Positions 22,172 to 33,969 of a DNA stretch of 64,000 bases are shown piece after piece (position 1 is the stretch's first letter; each line of letters starts with the position of its first letter). The DNA lies in the NCBI GenBank assembly GCA_012861695.1, contig JAAOOA010000388.1, positions 248,001 to 312,000 of the forward strand. The letters run 5' to 3'. Below the pieces are notes generated by a model, which made no database searches, had not been told where the DNA came from, and saw only the letters and a program-made list of their open reading frames with translations. The stretch comes from Trematomus loennbergii (Eukaryota > Chordata > Actinopteri > Perciformes > Nototheniidae). The translations under genes and the position numbers were made by a program.

Positions 22172-24009
22172 CAGGGGTGGGCAATTATTTTTTACAAGGG
22201 GCCACTTCAGAAACTCGAGCTGTGTTGGGGGCCGAATCAAAAATAAGTTGAACTTAATTCTGCTCAATATACCAATACTGAAAAGGTGTTTTACAGTATG
22301 TAATCATGTTCATTTCATTCTCAACTGTTTTGAAGTCTTTAAATCGCCTTGAAAACTCACCATGCAGTGCTTCTAACATGGATGAGTACCTCTGGAGGTG
22401 ATCAGCTGATGGTGTGGCTTCCTTCAGTGTTGGAAAGTGCGTGAGAATGTTGTCCTCATTTGGCTTGAGAGAAGCTGCAGCTTTCTCATGAAAGCCTTCA
22501 CTGCACTGTACATGTCATGCACAAAAAGGCCCTTGCCTTGCAGTTTGACATTTAGTTCACTCATTAGTGCAGTCACATCTACAGCAAAACCAAGGTCTGC
22601 CATCCAGTCTGCATCTGAAAGCTGTGGGATGTCGTTTCCTTTCTTCACACAGAAGTCTTGAATCTCTTCTCTCAGGTCCCATACTCTTTTCAGCACTTTG
22701 CCCAGGCTGAGCCACCTGACAGCTGCATGGTAGGGTATGTCACGATGTTCAGTCTCACTTTCCTCCAAAAGTGCAACAAACTGTCTGTGATTCAATGCTC
22801 TTGCCCTGATGAAGTTAACTATTTTAGTTACAACATCAACAACATGGTTAATTTTGAACACTGACTTACACAACACTTCCTGATGTATAATACAATGCAA
22901 AAATACCAATTTCTGCACAGGGTTAATTTCTGTCACTTTATCCTGCATTCTCTTCAATAGTCCAACATTTTTCCCTGTCAGATTTGGACAACCATCCGTT
23001 GTCACGCCTGCCAGCTTGTCCCATTTCAGTCCCAACTTTTCCACACATGCATTTACCTCCGTGAACAAATCACTCCCTGTTGTTGTCGCTTTCATTGACT
23101 GCATGGCTGCCAGCTCCTCCGTGATTTTGAAGTCTGTAGTTATCCCACGTAGGAAGATGAGTAGCTGGGCAGTGTCACGTACATCGCAGCTCTCATCCAA
23201 AGCCAAGGAAAAAAAGTCAAAGTTGACCGCTCTGTTCTGCAGCTGAAGCTCCAGATTTCCCGCGATGTCCTCAATTCTCCTCGTAACAGTGCGTCGGGAG
23301 AGCGGCACTTTCTCAAATGCCTCCTTTTTCTCCGGGCATATTAGTGCGGCAGAGTCCAACAAACACTCCTTAATGAACTCTCCGTCCGAAAACGGTTTAC
23401 TTTTTTTGCAATTTTGTGGATTAAGACATAACTCGTCTTGACAGCTGCATCTCTGGATGGAATGTTTTGTGGAAATGTGTTGTTGGCTTTGCAGCTTAGC
23501 TAGCAAAGCATCCGACCCCTTTGCCTGCTCTTCCTCAGACAGGTTCTTGTATTTATCTGCGTGTTTGGTAGCATAGTGGCGACTCAAATTGTACTCCTTG
23601 AACACAGCGACCTGCGCAACAAACTAAACACACAGCTTTACCTTTCACTTCTGTAAATAAATACTTAGCGGTCCATGTCTTGTTGAAAACGCGGCATTCA
23701 GTATCGATCTTTCTTTTGTTGCCCTTAGCGGACATTTCGAGGACTAGCCGGCCAGCATCACTCGTAGCTGTGTTCACGGCATAAGCGTTTACGTAAATAA
23801 ATTAAAAAAACAGCAGCGCCCTTTTCAAAATAAAAGCAACACAGTTAGAAAAGTATTTACGCCATGCAAGCAATACAGCTGTGTTTCTTTTATTTTGAAA
23901 AGGTTGCTGTTTTTTTTCATTATGTTATAATTTATGATCAACCTCACGGGCCGGCCAAGGCCGGCCAACGGGCCGGATGTGGCCCGCGGGCCGTGAAATG
24001 CCCACCCTG
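22172..24009 (-). mobile_element. hAT transposon carrying a GTF2IRD2-like transposase
   Basis: Ends CAGGGGTGGGCAATT and, at the other end, the complement of CAGGGTGGGCATTTC. It is flanked by the perfect 8-bp duplication CTCTACGG (22164-22171, 24010-24017). Unit C at about 41911-41920 has the unfilled site with a single CTCTACGG. It is 1838 bp long with a transposase remnant on the minus strand. It is absent from every other unit, so it arrived after B and C separated. It landed inside the CGGBP1-like element described at 41615. Confidence 0.93.
22254..23777 (-). pseudogene. GTF2IRD2-like hAT transposase, degenerate
   Basis: The N-terminal frame (23553-23777) has KGKAVCLVC, the first half of a BED/C2H2-like finger. 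The second half, EYNLSRHYATKH, is in the next frame (22424-23605), so one base is shifted near 23610. The long 393-codon frame holds the catalytic core: SRRTVTRRIEDIA, SLALDESCDVRDTAQLLIF, TTDGCPNLTGKNVGLL and ALNHRQFVALLEE. A second shift near 22455 moves into THFPTLKEATPS, and the frame then stops at 22254-22256. The usual C-terminal hAT dimerisation domain is missing. It resembles GTF2IRD2/ZBED-type proteins known to derive from hAT elements. This copy cannot make a full enzyme. Confidence 0.85.
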
Positions 24010-24046
24010 CTCTACGGTGTTGTTTACCTTCTGTGATGCTCGAGCT

Positions 24047-24063
24047 GATGACGTCGCGTCATC
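24047..24063. promoter_or_regulatory. CRE/ATF-type palindrome, unit B
   Basis: GATGACGTCGCGTCATC is a palindrome around TCG with two TGACG half sites (CREB/ATF core). It sits 5' of the CGGBP1-like coding remnant on the minus strand, so it probably was that element's promoter. The second copy is at 41952. Confidence 0.45.
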
Positions 24064-24232
24064 ATCACTACTTCACGTCAAGACGTGTTCACTTTTTTTT
24101 TTCTCAACTTTGTGTGGAAAAATGCGGGGATTATGCGCCCTTTTAATAAATATGCACCCTTTTACAAATCTGCGCCATTTTGCTGATTATGCGGTAAATT
24201 ATGCGATCGCATAATCGCGTTTTTCTGGAGGG

Positions 24233-24590
24233 TCTAAAAGTCCATCTGTCTCATCTGCAATGCGAGCGTGGCTTTATCGAAGAAGGGTAGGAGCGGCATT
24301 TCAAAACAGTGCACAAACGCTACGAGACGGAGTTCCCTCCTAACTCTGTCCTACGCTCCCAAAAGGTGAGGGACCTGAAAGGACAGCTAAATGCACAGCA
24401 GTCCATTTTCACCAGGCCCAACAACAAGAGCAAGGCTGCTACCATAGCATCTTATCGTGTCAGGCACGTTCTTGCCAAACACATGAAGTCTTTCAAAGAC
24501 GGCGAAGTTGTGAAAGAAGCATTCCTGGAGGCTGCCGACGCGCTTTTTGGGGACAGTAAAAATAACAGAAGCATTTCAACAGGTTTTTGA
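24233..24590 (+). pseudogene. N-terminal fragment of a hAT-derived zinc-finger protein
   Basis: Begins with CLICNASVALSKKG (first Cys pair of a BED/C2H2-like finger). It shifts frame within the finger and continues as KVRDLKGQLNAQQSIFTRP, then RVRHVLAKHMKSFKDGEVVK and EAFLEAADALFG before a stop at 24588-24590. This is the N-terminal part of GTF2IRD2/EPM2AIP1-type hAT-derived proteins. The catalytic core is absent. A similarly truncated copy lies in unit C. Confidence 0.65.
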
Positions 24591-24599
24591 TATAATAAA

Positions 24600-25580
24600 A
24601 ACTCAAGTTAGATACCGTTATTAATCAGCTGTAAGTTTTAGTTTGTTTGAACTGATTCTTTATAATTATTGTACAAAATGGTATAAGAATGCAAACATTA
24701 AGATCTGTTCTGTTTAAATTGATTATAGTCCATTATCAATTCAGGTTAAGAAACTAGTGATGCTTGCATCCTATTTGAAAGGCATTTATTTTTATACTCT
24801 ACTAAAATGAGGGTTTGATTATATTAATTTTGTCTTTTTTATTGCACTTTGGCAGCAGATTCCTGTGTAGCTTCAGATCTGAGTTGTCTTATTAGTAAGC
24901 CTAATTTATACTTTTGTAGCAACACTATTTTGATATAATGGCAAAGAAAGGGTTCAGAGTATTTTTTTTTTCCTGTGTCATATGTGTCAGCAATGTTCAA
25001 TGCTTCTTGAAAACATTACCCACTGTAGTATGTGACGTGTGAATAAACTCCAACTCTGTATCAACAACACTGTTGTGTAACTTCAGTTAAATACTTGTAT
25101 GTGTGTAGATTAGAAAGAGGTAAGATAAAGGATCTGCAGTATTTTATGAAGTATTCATCGTACAAAGGTCAGTTTTATACAAGTAGAAGTGTGTATTTAC
25201 CTGGTAGTAGGCTGTCAGTAATGGCTACGCCTCTCTATTTGGACTCTGAGGATTTAGCAGCCAGGTATATATTGCACAGTTTTTAACGGCATATAATATG
25301 CAGGGTTGGGTGAAGTGTTTTGCCCAAAATACCAAAATGCCTCATAGCCCTCTATTTTAGCCCTGATTTTGGCACATCTTGTAAATTAGTTAAATGTAGC
25401 TTTGTGTTTTTATTTAAGTCGCTGTTCATTGTTTGTTATATAAAGCAGATTGAATGATATCCTATGGACGCTGATGTGGGGATTTTGTGTCCTTTTGATA
25501 ACTTTGTTGAGCTTGTTTTTAGCTGCATGTCTTTTTTATCTCACTGAACAAAGTCCCTGGGTGTGAACTGCTTCAGCTGA
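24600..25580. other. Non-coding region upstream of gene B
   Basis: AT-rich sequence closely matching 42490-43500 of unit C and absent from A and D. The 63-codon frame 25095-25286, also open in C, has no recognisable motif, and I do not call it a gene. Confidence 0.5.
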
Positions 25581-25589
25581 TAAGGCTGG

Positions 25590-25706
25590 TTATGAATCAG
25601 AGGGAGGAGCTGCAGACAGGGAGGGAAGTTGAAAGTGAAAGTATGAAGTCAGACTTGTCAGACTGCCAGACGCCATTTTACAGCTCAACACGAGGAGAAC
25701 AACAGG
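25590..25706 (+). other. NLR gene B: putative non-coding first exon
   Basis: A stretch conserved with unit C ends in a strong donor aacagg|gtgagtg at 25707. No ATG frame joins the next exon, so it would be 5' UTR. The upstream border is not visible. It lies about 3.1 kb before the start exon. Confidence 0.5.
25631..25640 (+). promoter_or_regulatory. ISRE/IRF-type motif GAAAGTGAAA, gene B
   Basis: GAAAGTGAAAGT fits the IRF-binding consensus GAAANNGAAA. It is located about 65-75 bp before the first donor site and conserved at 43565 in gene C. Regulation by interferon is inference from the motif. Confidence 0.5.
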
Positions 25707-25920
25707 GTGAGTGTTAACACCAGGATCTGCTTTCTAACACATTCATTATTTACTCTGTTTTACTGGATGTCAGAAAATAACTTATTGGTTAAAAATCTGC
25801 GTCCTAGAGTCCATGAGACTTCTGCAAGTGTTGTACACTGTTATTATTTCCTGTTTCTGATTCATCAGAGTTACATAACATGTGATAGCTCAGTGCAGTC
25901 AAAATGGAGAGCGGCCTGAA

Positions 25921-26051
<131 letters not shown>

Positions 26052-26300
26052 ACACTGACACGCTTTCACTCTCAATCTCACGCTCTCACGCTGCCCAAAC
26101 TATTCTCACGCCAAAAACAAGAATACGAAGACTAGAAACGGTTTTGAAAACTGTTGTCACGTAGTGATCGTCTTCTCAATAGAACATCTTTGATAATGTC
26201 TTCTGGCCAATCAGAATCACGATAACGGCGTGGTGTTGTTGCAGGAAGTCCCGACGGAGAATACTTTTGCGGTAGTACATCTCTATATACATCGATACAA

Positions 26301-26332
26301 CATTACGTGTTGATAGAAATCAACACGTAATG
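26301..26332. repeat. Perfect 14-bp hairpin
   Basis: CATTACGTGTTGAT, 4-base loop AGAA, then the exact complement. In unit C (about 44184) the left arm and loop are gone. Confidence 0.85.
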
Positions 26333-26977
26333 AAATAAGACCCCACGGTTTGATGATTGATAGGTGTGTGGGCTGTCTTTCATTTTGACACACAGAACAA
26401 TGGGGCTATCCACCCTTATCCACAATGTAAAGTAATTCACACAGCCTCTTCCCTCTTCTCTCTGTGAGGAGCAGCAGGTTCAGCTTTCAGAACAAAGTCA
26501 CACAAAACTAAAATGCCATTCATTTTTTTAAATATGTCGTGTAGTAATAGATTTATTTATTTTTCTTCTCAAGAGAGTACCAGAATGTGTATTTTATGTT
26601 AGTATTTAAAAAAATCTCCTGGGGGAGAATCCCCCCAGACCGCCCTGCAGGGGTTGGGTCTTCAGCATGTCAACTCTTTCACTTGTGGGGAAATTGCAGG
26701 ATTGGATCCAGGTCGCCCTTTTTATTTACTACAAGACAAATGTGCCTTTTTATTTCATACAGTTCCATTTGGATTGAGAGAGACAGGGAAATAATCTAAA
26801 CCTCACGCGTGGCGTTTCACTGTCGGGGGGAGCGTGTATGTAATTACATTGCAAATACTGACTTGAGCCCCATCACTGTATGGGTTAGCCCTACCATAGA
26901 TTACCCAACACAAATACTCTGGAGCCGCAAATGCCGACTCGTATTGCGCATGCGCAGATCTAAGATCCAGTAGAAAT

Positions 26978-28149
26978 TAGGGCTGTGCATCTTCACTGGT
27001 CTCACGATTCGATTCGATTACGATTATCCTGTCAACGATTCGATTCAATTCGATATCCCGATGCATCACGATGCATCACGATTCATACCAATGCGTTGCA
27101 TCCTCAATTTTCTGTATTACTGCACATGGCTTATTTTTCATCAATGCATACATGCAGTAAATACATATGAACTCTCTTTATATTATTTAGAAAGTGCTTC
27201 AGAAATCAATAACATAAATGTCTTGACATTAAATTATAAACCAAAATAAATTAATTGTATATGTCTAGCCTCCCTATATCTGTGTGTGAAGTTGTTCCAT
27301 CCGCAAAAACTAAAAACTAATGCTTCTGCAGTCTAGCTGCAGCTTCTAGCAACAGTCTTCTGTTAAAGAAAGGACACTGAATGTCCTGAATGTGCATCAC
27401 ACACAGGACTTGAGTCTGAACACAGCAGACAACAGGAGTATTTACAACAGCATATTAAAACAAAAATACTGCATGTGGGTGCACACTTACATTCTCTGTC
27501 TTACTGTTACATAATGTATGAGATTAAGTTAGCTTCATTATATCTCAATCAGTGATTAAGTGAATAATAAAGTTTCTATCGGGTCACTATCAGCCTGTCA
27601 CTCATTATTTTCAGGGAGGGGGCGGGGCTTGGAGGAACGGAGAGGAGACGGTGATCGCGGAAGCTTTCCTCCTGCCTTCACAAACTTTACACACGTATAT
27701 AATAATATCGTCTGAAAATTGCTAGAGGACATTCATACTCTGCAATCCAAGACTTAATTAAATCCACCAAAAACCTGACATGATTGTAACGCGATTATTT
27801 TTGAAAAACATAAATCCCTGTGTCTCTGAGCCGCAGCGACACGGAGTGATTCAGAGCGGGTCCTTCTGCTGTTGGTTCTGGACTGGTGTTCTTGTGTTGG
27901 TGGATAAAGCAGACTGCTCCGTGTTGGTGCCGCTGTGCCGCTGTCACGTCTGTTCCCTGATCTCTGCGTCACCGACCGATTTGATATTAAAGTGACAGAA
28001 AAAAAAACATTATAGTAAAGCCGCGGCCGGAAAATCAGGAAGCAACGTTACTACGCTATAATCGGTTATCTTCCGTCACTGCATCGAGACCGAATCGTCC
28101 ACGTCCGCATCGCAATGCATCGTAGAAACGATTATTTTCAACACCCCTA
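26978..28149. mobile_element. hAT-like non-autonomous element (TAGGGCTGTGCA), unit B
   Basis: Flanked by the perfect 8-bp duplication GTAGAAAT (26970-26977, 28150-28157). Ends are TAGGGCTGTGCA and, on the other side, the complement of TAGGGGTGTTGA. Inside are many ATTCGATT and GATGCATCACG motifs. It is 1172 bp long with no supported gene, and is shared at the same site with unit C. Confidence 0.82.
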
Positions 28150-28302
28150 GTAGAAATGATAAAAAAGTAAAAGTCTGCTGCTTATTGTTCTACTTGGCCA
28201 AAATAGAGTCAAAGAGTATATGAGAGTGAGAGTGTGTTAATTAATATATTTGGCAGTTTGGAGTAAGTCTGTAGATTTGTTTGTGTGTGTGTGTTTCATG
28301 TA

Positions 28303-28560
28303 TAGGCCTCTCACGATAATTAATTTTGTTGGATACATTTTCCCGGAAATTATTGCGATAAACGATAATATTGTCGGCACCGTTGTATGACCATTTTAGA
28401 CCACTGACATAATGATAATATATAATAATTCAAGTACATCCTTTCAAACTGCTAGTCACATCCTCATGTAAATGGCAATTTATCGAGGTCAGAAAAGTTA
28501 TCGAGTTCATTTTTATTTATCGTACGATAAGTCAATTAATTGCTTATCGCGACAGGCACA
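28303..28560. mobile_element. Small MITE-like inverted-repeat element, unit B
   Basis: The left end TAGGCCTCTCACGATAA resembles the complement of the right end (TGTGCCTGTCGCGATAA). No clean target duplication is visible, so the exact borders are uncertain. Shared with unit C (46157-46416). Confidence 0.55.
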
Positions 28561-28828
28561 TAATAAAACAGTGGAAACAAACATGTTTGACTTTCATTAG
28601 TGAATGAAACTGTGTGCCCTTTATAGTCTGTGTCCATTATTGTGTATTTGTATATATTGTATATATATCCTATATATATGCTAAGGTCCCGCTGCTGACA
28701 CGATAGCAGTCATTTTGTGCGCATATGTGTAATTAAACCCATGATATCAAAATCTCACTCCAGCCAGGTACCCAAAGTTGGCAACCCTGGTGTGTGTGTG
28801 TGTCCAGTGTTACTGGTTTATCTCTCAG

Positions 28829-28962
28829 ACTGGAGAAGATGAGTGATCTTAAAGATGAGGAAGAGGACAAATCTTCAGTCTCCAGCTGTCTGTCTCTGAA
28901 GAGTGACCGGTCTATGGGTCCTCTCCAGTCTTCAGTAATGAACCTGGACCCTCAGACACAAA
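28829..28962 (+). CDS. NLR gene B: start exon
   Basis: Acceptor tatctctcag ends at 28828, ATG at 28839, donor gtaagag at 28963. It encodes MSDLKDEEEDKSSVSS, then LSLKSDRSMG, the N-terminus typical of fish NLRC3-like proteins. The second half (ctctccagtcttcag) carries a length change: the expected EPGPSD peptide sits in another frame, and the exon no longer joins the next exon in frame. The start is present but the frame is broken. Confidence 0.7.
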
Positions 28963-29163
28963 GTAAGAGTTTCTCCTGTAAACTGACCTGAAGTGGATTC
29001 AGTTTGTTTGGTATCTGATAATCTAAACTGTTTAATGAAACCCAGTAGAGTACATTAACAAAGTGTAATTGATCTCTTGCTTCTTGTCATCATCAGAGAT
29101 AGTAAATAATCTACTAGTGAAATCATCCTCACACTCTACTTGTTGGACTTTGTGTTAAATTAA

Positions 29164-29542
29164 AGGTGGGGTAGGTAAGTTTGAGAAACCGGCTCGAGAT
29201 ACACTTGTTGTTATATTCCATGGAATGCTCTTAACATCCTGATAGCAATGAATATCTGAAGGGCTTTGACAAAAAATCCATAAAAAGTGTCATCTGTGGA
29301 AGCTGTGGTACTGTAAAAAGCACGACCAATCATCTGAGCCGGCCCGGCTAAAGTAACTGGATGGCCTACCTGCCTGTCAGCCTTCCATCTGTGCACAAAC
29401 TTATCTCGTGCCCTCATTGGTCATGTGCGCGTTCGTGTGTGTTGGAGGAGGGGCTCTGTAAGGAAGTGGCAGATTTTCTCCGGTTGTGTATTTTCAAATT
29501 CTAGCGACTCGAGCTGGTTTCTCAAACTTACCTACCCTACCG
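29164..29542. mobile_element. TTAA-flanked MITE, unit B
   Basis: Inverted ends of about 37 bp (AGGTGGGGTAGGTAAGTTTG at left, with the complement at right), bordered by TTAA on both sides (29160-29163, 29543-29546). TTAA borders suggest piggyBac or a similar superfamily, though the end bases are not typical. Shared with unit C (47019-47396). Confidence 0.7.
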
Positions 29543-29717
29543 TTAAGCAAATAAAACACAAATATGTAAAACGTTTCACACTCGAATGAATTTTAACAAC
29601 AGAAACCCACAATCACGACTCAACAACTCTAAACATCTTTAATAAGGTGAACAGTCATAGATCAAAAGCTGCTCTTTAAATAAACTAATGATGTTTAAAC
29701 ATGTGTTGTTTCCACAG

Positions 29718-29822
29718 ACAGAGAGCAGGGTCTACGGTCTCCATGTGGTCTCTGAAGAGTGACTGGTCTAAAGAGTGGCTTCCTCTAAACTTCAGTGATG
29801 AACCTGGACCCTCAGACACAAA
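29718..29822 (+). CDS. NLR gene B: small N-terminal exon
   Basis: Acceptor tttccacag at 29717, donor gtaagag at 29823. It encodes STVSMWSLKSDWSKEW and FSDEPGPSDTK and ends two bases into the Lys codon that the RING exon completes. It is open in the frame shared with RING, but out of frame with the start exon as sequenced. Confidence 0.7.
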
Positions 29823-30988
29823 GTAAGAGTTTCTCCTGTAAACTGACCTGAAGAGGATCCAGTTTTGATGTAATCTAATATATTAAACTGTTCTTTAATG
29901 AAATCATGTGAGCAGTTTGTAAAGGACAAACGCAGAAGAGTAAGCTAACATTATCTAAGGATATTTCAGTATGCAATTATATTATCATTGTATCTGTGTA
30001 TAAAATGGTTTTAAATAGCAAAATGTTGATAAATACTGATTTAAAAACGATATATATTGTCCAAAACATTATTTAACTACTTGGGCATATCTATGATATG
30101 TCTTTTTAAGATGTTTATTAATAATAGTGATAACCTGGTGAGCTGGTTGTGTTTAGCATTAGCAGATAAAACAGAGTTTTGTGAAATCACATGTAGAGTC
30201 AATGCAAAGACCCAGATCCGTGCCTGGCAACACGAAGGAAGTGAGATGTTAAATTCATGTCACCTGCGTATTCGTGCAGCGTGACACATTTCAACTTGAG
30301 TGTAAAGTTAGTGACGCTCTGTTACAAAAACGTGTCAGTGTTGAGATTGAGCTCCTGGGGTCTCTGACGGTCTGAGGGGAATCAGAGAGGAGAACAGAGC
30401 TCGACAGCAGCTCATATTCAATCAGGGTTATTCATGTTCCTGTATAAACCAGAGACTGTCTGTGGTGCTAACAATATAGTGACTGCTGTACTTATGACTT
30501 CATGAAGTTACTCTGAGTGTTGATGGAGCAGCTAATGTTAGCCTAGCTTTAATCAAACCGGTCTCATTCAGAAAAAAACATTTAAAAAGGTTTTTATGCT
30601 CGTTGTGTTGGAGACAGACCTGACAAAGCATTAACTCAGGCTTTTTACTAATCAGTATCATTCTGTTGTTATTTAGGCATCCTTTCCATATGTTTATTTC
30701 TATGAATTCACAGCAGATTCTATGCAAGTTGTGTTTATAGTGTACCAGGTTAATACAGCTGTGTGTGTAGATACAGGGAACATGTGCTCCTCTGGGGGAT
30801 GAATCCAGACAGGATGCTCTCTGGTTTTATGATCATGTGAACTGTACACTATCTACCTGATCACAAGGGTATATATTATATAGACCTTTTTTTAAATATC
30901 AAACTAGAATTTGCCCCCTTGTTGTACCTTTGGTGAGAATCAGCCCCTCTGAAGTAAAGTGCTATAAAGGATGTGTTCCTCTCCACAG

Positions 30989-31224
30989 AGGGAAGAGGAA
31001 GAGTGGTGTTCCTGTGGAGGAGCAGCTGTCCAGCTGTGCTCTGTGTCAGGACGTCCTGAAGGATCCAGTCTCTACCAGCTGTGGACACTGGTTCTGCAGA
31101 CAGTGCATCACCTCATACTGGGAGCAGAGCCCTCCATCAGGAGACCCCTCCTGTCCCCAGTGTGGAGAAAGATCCAGAACCAGAGCTGGCCTGCAGACAG
31201 CCAGTCAGACCAGCTCTGTACGAG
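30989..31224 (+). CDS. NLR gene B: RING finger exon (C3HC4)
   Basis: A 236-nt exon, acceptor ctctccacag, donor gtaagagg. Cys/His ligands are complete: CALCQDV, TSCGHWFCRQC, SCPQCGE. It joins the small exon and the FISNA exon in phase. Nearly identical to the exons of A and C; a single substitution (WEQSPP) marks it. A likely E3-type module fused to an NLR is inferred from the domain. Confidence 0.82.
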
Positions 31225-31253
31225 GTAAGAGGCCGAACTCATGCAGCGTCTTA

Positions 31254-32017
31254 TGGCGCGTTTCCACTACACGGCCTCGCTCGGCCCGCTCGGTATGGCT
31301 GGGCCTCGTTAGGACTGGCTCACTTTATGGCGCATTTCCATTACAGTTTAGGAACTGGGGTAGTATCTATAGTAACACAGTGTAGGCGGAGCCGTGACGT
31401 GATCTTCAATGAGAACCCCAGAAAAACAACACAGCCGTTAGCTGTTAGCACTCAGAGCTCACAGCTCCTCATATCTGTTCAGAAACTAGACAAAAGTTAA
31501 ACAAGTACAAACCACAGACTGCCTGTGTCATGGTGAATACAGTCGCTGCTTTATTTATGTCTGTATAGGCCGTTGTTGTGAGTGTGGACGGTCGGAGCAT
31601 ATACTGCGTTAGCTTAGCCAATCTCCATTTAGAAAACACGCATTTTAAAAGGTGTTTCTCCTGCCGTCTGTCTGCAGACTTGTCAAAGCATTAATTCATG
31701 GTTTTTACTAACCGGTATCAGTATGTTGTTACTTCGGCATCATTTTGAAACGTGTATTACAATTAAATCACGGTCAAATATGTCCATCTTGTTGTAGTTG
31801 TAGCCCCCTTGTCAGCGATGCTCTCTCTAGTTTAGCATACTCAGCCCGACTCAGCCTCGTTGTCTCTGGCCCTAGACCCACAATTTTATGAGGCCAGAAA
31901 AACTGTGAATTAGGACCCGCCGGCCGGTACTAGGCCAAGTGGAAACGCAACCAAAGACGGGCCGCTGACGTCACAGCCCTCTTAAACCGGGCTGCGCGCT
32001 GTAGTGGAAACGCGCCA
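31254..32017. mobile_element. PIF/Harbinger-type MITE in the RING-FISNA intron, unit B
   Basis: Ends TGGCGCGTTTCCACTACA and the complement TGTAGTGGAAACGCGCCA (one base apart), flanked by the 3-bp duplication TTA (31251-31253, 32018-32020). Unit A has the empty site cagcgtcttattcctc at 14335-14350. A TTA target duplication is typical of PIF/Harbinger. It is 764 bp long and non-coding. Confidence 0.85.
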
Positions 32018-32174
32018 TTATTCCTCTTCCTGGTTCATTTGTTTCTTTTATTAGGTATTCTGTTGAAGAACATAGACATTAAAATGTTTATAAAACATTT
32101 AAACTCAGTCTGTTTTTATTAGTTTTATTGTTAGATTGCATTTTCTGATTCTCTCCTGTTTCCTTCTCTTCCAG

Positions 32175-33969
32175 CAGATAGTGGTCTGCAGGAGGTTTTA
32201 GATGAACATAGGCTCAGTCTGAGGAGGAGATGTGAACGTGTGACTGAAGGAACTGATCAAAGTGAAACCCTCCTCAACAGGATCTTCACTGAGCTCTACA
32301 TCACACAAGGCCAGAGTGAAGAGGTTAATACCCAACATGAGGTGAGGCAGCTGGAGACAGCTTCCAAGAAAGAGACCCTCCATGACACTCCAATCAAGTG
32401 CCAGGACATCTTTAAAGCCTTACCTGACCAACAGACTCTCATCAGAGCGGTCCTGACCAACGGAGTCGCTGGAGTTGGAAAAACCTTCTCAGTGCAGAAG
32501 TTCACTCTGGACTGGGCCGAGGGTTTGGAAACCAAGATGTCAGTCTGGTGATCCCGCTCTCCTTCAGGGAGCTGAACCTGATCAAAGGTGAGCAGTACAG
32601 TCTTCTCAGGCTGCTCCATGTTTTCCATCCAACCTTACAGAAGGTCACAGCAGAGCAGCTGGCTGTCTGCAAAGTGCTGCTCATCTTTGACGGCCTGGAT
32701 GAAAGCAGACTTTCTCTGGACTTCAGAAACAATGAGGTTGTGTCTGATGTCTCACAGAAGTCCTCAGTCAACGTGCTGCTGACAAACCTCATCAGGGGGA
32801 AGCTGCTTCCCTCGGCTCTCGTCTGGATAACTTCCAGACCTGCAGCGGCCAATCAGATCCCTCCTGAGTGTGTGGACAGGGTAACAGAAGTACGAGGCTT
32901 CACTGACGCCCAGAAGGAGGAGTACTTCAGGAGGAGATCGAGTGATGAAGACCTGTCCAGCAGAATCATCTCTCACATCAAGAGCTCCAGGAGCCTCCAC
33001 ATCATGTGTCTGATCCCAGTCTTCTGCTGGATCACTGCTGCAGTTCTGGACCACATGTTGACTACAGACCAGAGAGGAGAGCTGCCCCAGACCCTCACTG
33101 ACATGTACTCACACTTCCTGCTGGTCCAGACCAAGAGGAAGAAGCAGAAGTATGAAGAGGGACATGAGACGAGTCCACAGCAGCTGACGGAGGCTGACAG
33201 GGAGTTCTTCTGAAGCTGGGGAGGCTGGCGTTTGAACATCTGGAGAAAGGAGACATCATGTTCTACCAAGAAGACCTGCAGCGCTGTGGTCTTGGTGTCA
33301 CCGAGGCCTTGGTGCACTCAGGAGTTTGTACAGAGATCTTCAAAAGAGAGAGAGTGATCTTCAGAAAACAGTCTACTGCTTTGTTCATCTGAGCATTCAG
33401 GAGTTTCTGGCTGCAGTCTACATGTTCCACTGTTACACCAACAGAGACACAGGTACTGAAGGACTTCCTGCAGAGAGACTGGACTATGAACAGTAACAGC
33501 AGAGATCAGGATTACCCATCCCTGGATGTCTTCCTAAAGGGAGCCATGGAGAAATCCCTCAGAAGTGAAAATGGCCACCTGGACCTGTTTGTCCGCTTTC
33601 TCCACGGCCTCTCTCTGGAGTCCAACCAGAGACTTAGGAGGCCTGCTGGGTCGCACAGACAACAGTCCAGAAATCATCCAGAGAGCCATCAGCAACCTGA
33701 AGGAGATGAGCAGTGATAATCTCTCCTGACAGGAGCATCAACATCTTCCACTGTCTGACAGAGATGAAGGACCACTCAGTACATCAGGAGATCACAGAGT
33801 TCCTGAAGTCAGAGAACAGATCAGAGAAGACTCTCTGTGATCCACTGCTCTGCTCTGGCCTACATGCTGCAGATGTCAGAGGAGGTTCTGGATGAGTTGG
33901 ACCTGACAAGTACAAACATCAGTGAGGGAAAGAGACTGATTCCAGCTGTGAGGAACTGCAGGAAGGCAA
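32175..33969 (+). pseudogene. NLR gene B: FISNA-NACHT exon, frame-broken
   Basis: Same exon as 14497-16340. FISNA and Walker A are open to about 32527, where one base is missing (ggtttggaaacc versus ggtttgggaaacc in A). The next frame carries IPLSFREL, Walker [10 protein letters not shown] and the rest of NACHT to about 33205. There a second single-base loss (gagttcttc versus gaggttcttc in A) brings a stop at 33211-33213. Further small indels follow to the donor gtaagtcc. As sequenced it gives no complete NACHT. Confidence 0.85.

Noticed and set aside
25095..25286. 63-codon frame also open at 42995-43186
   Set aside because: Identical because B and C are recent copies; no recognisable motif, splice link or start context.
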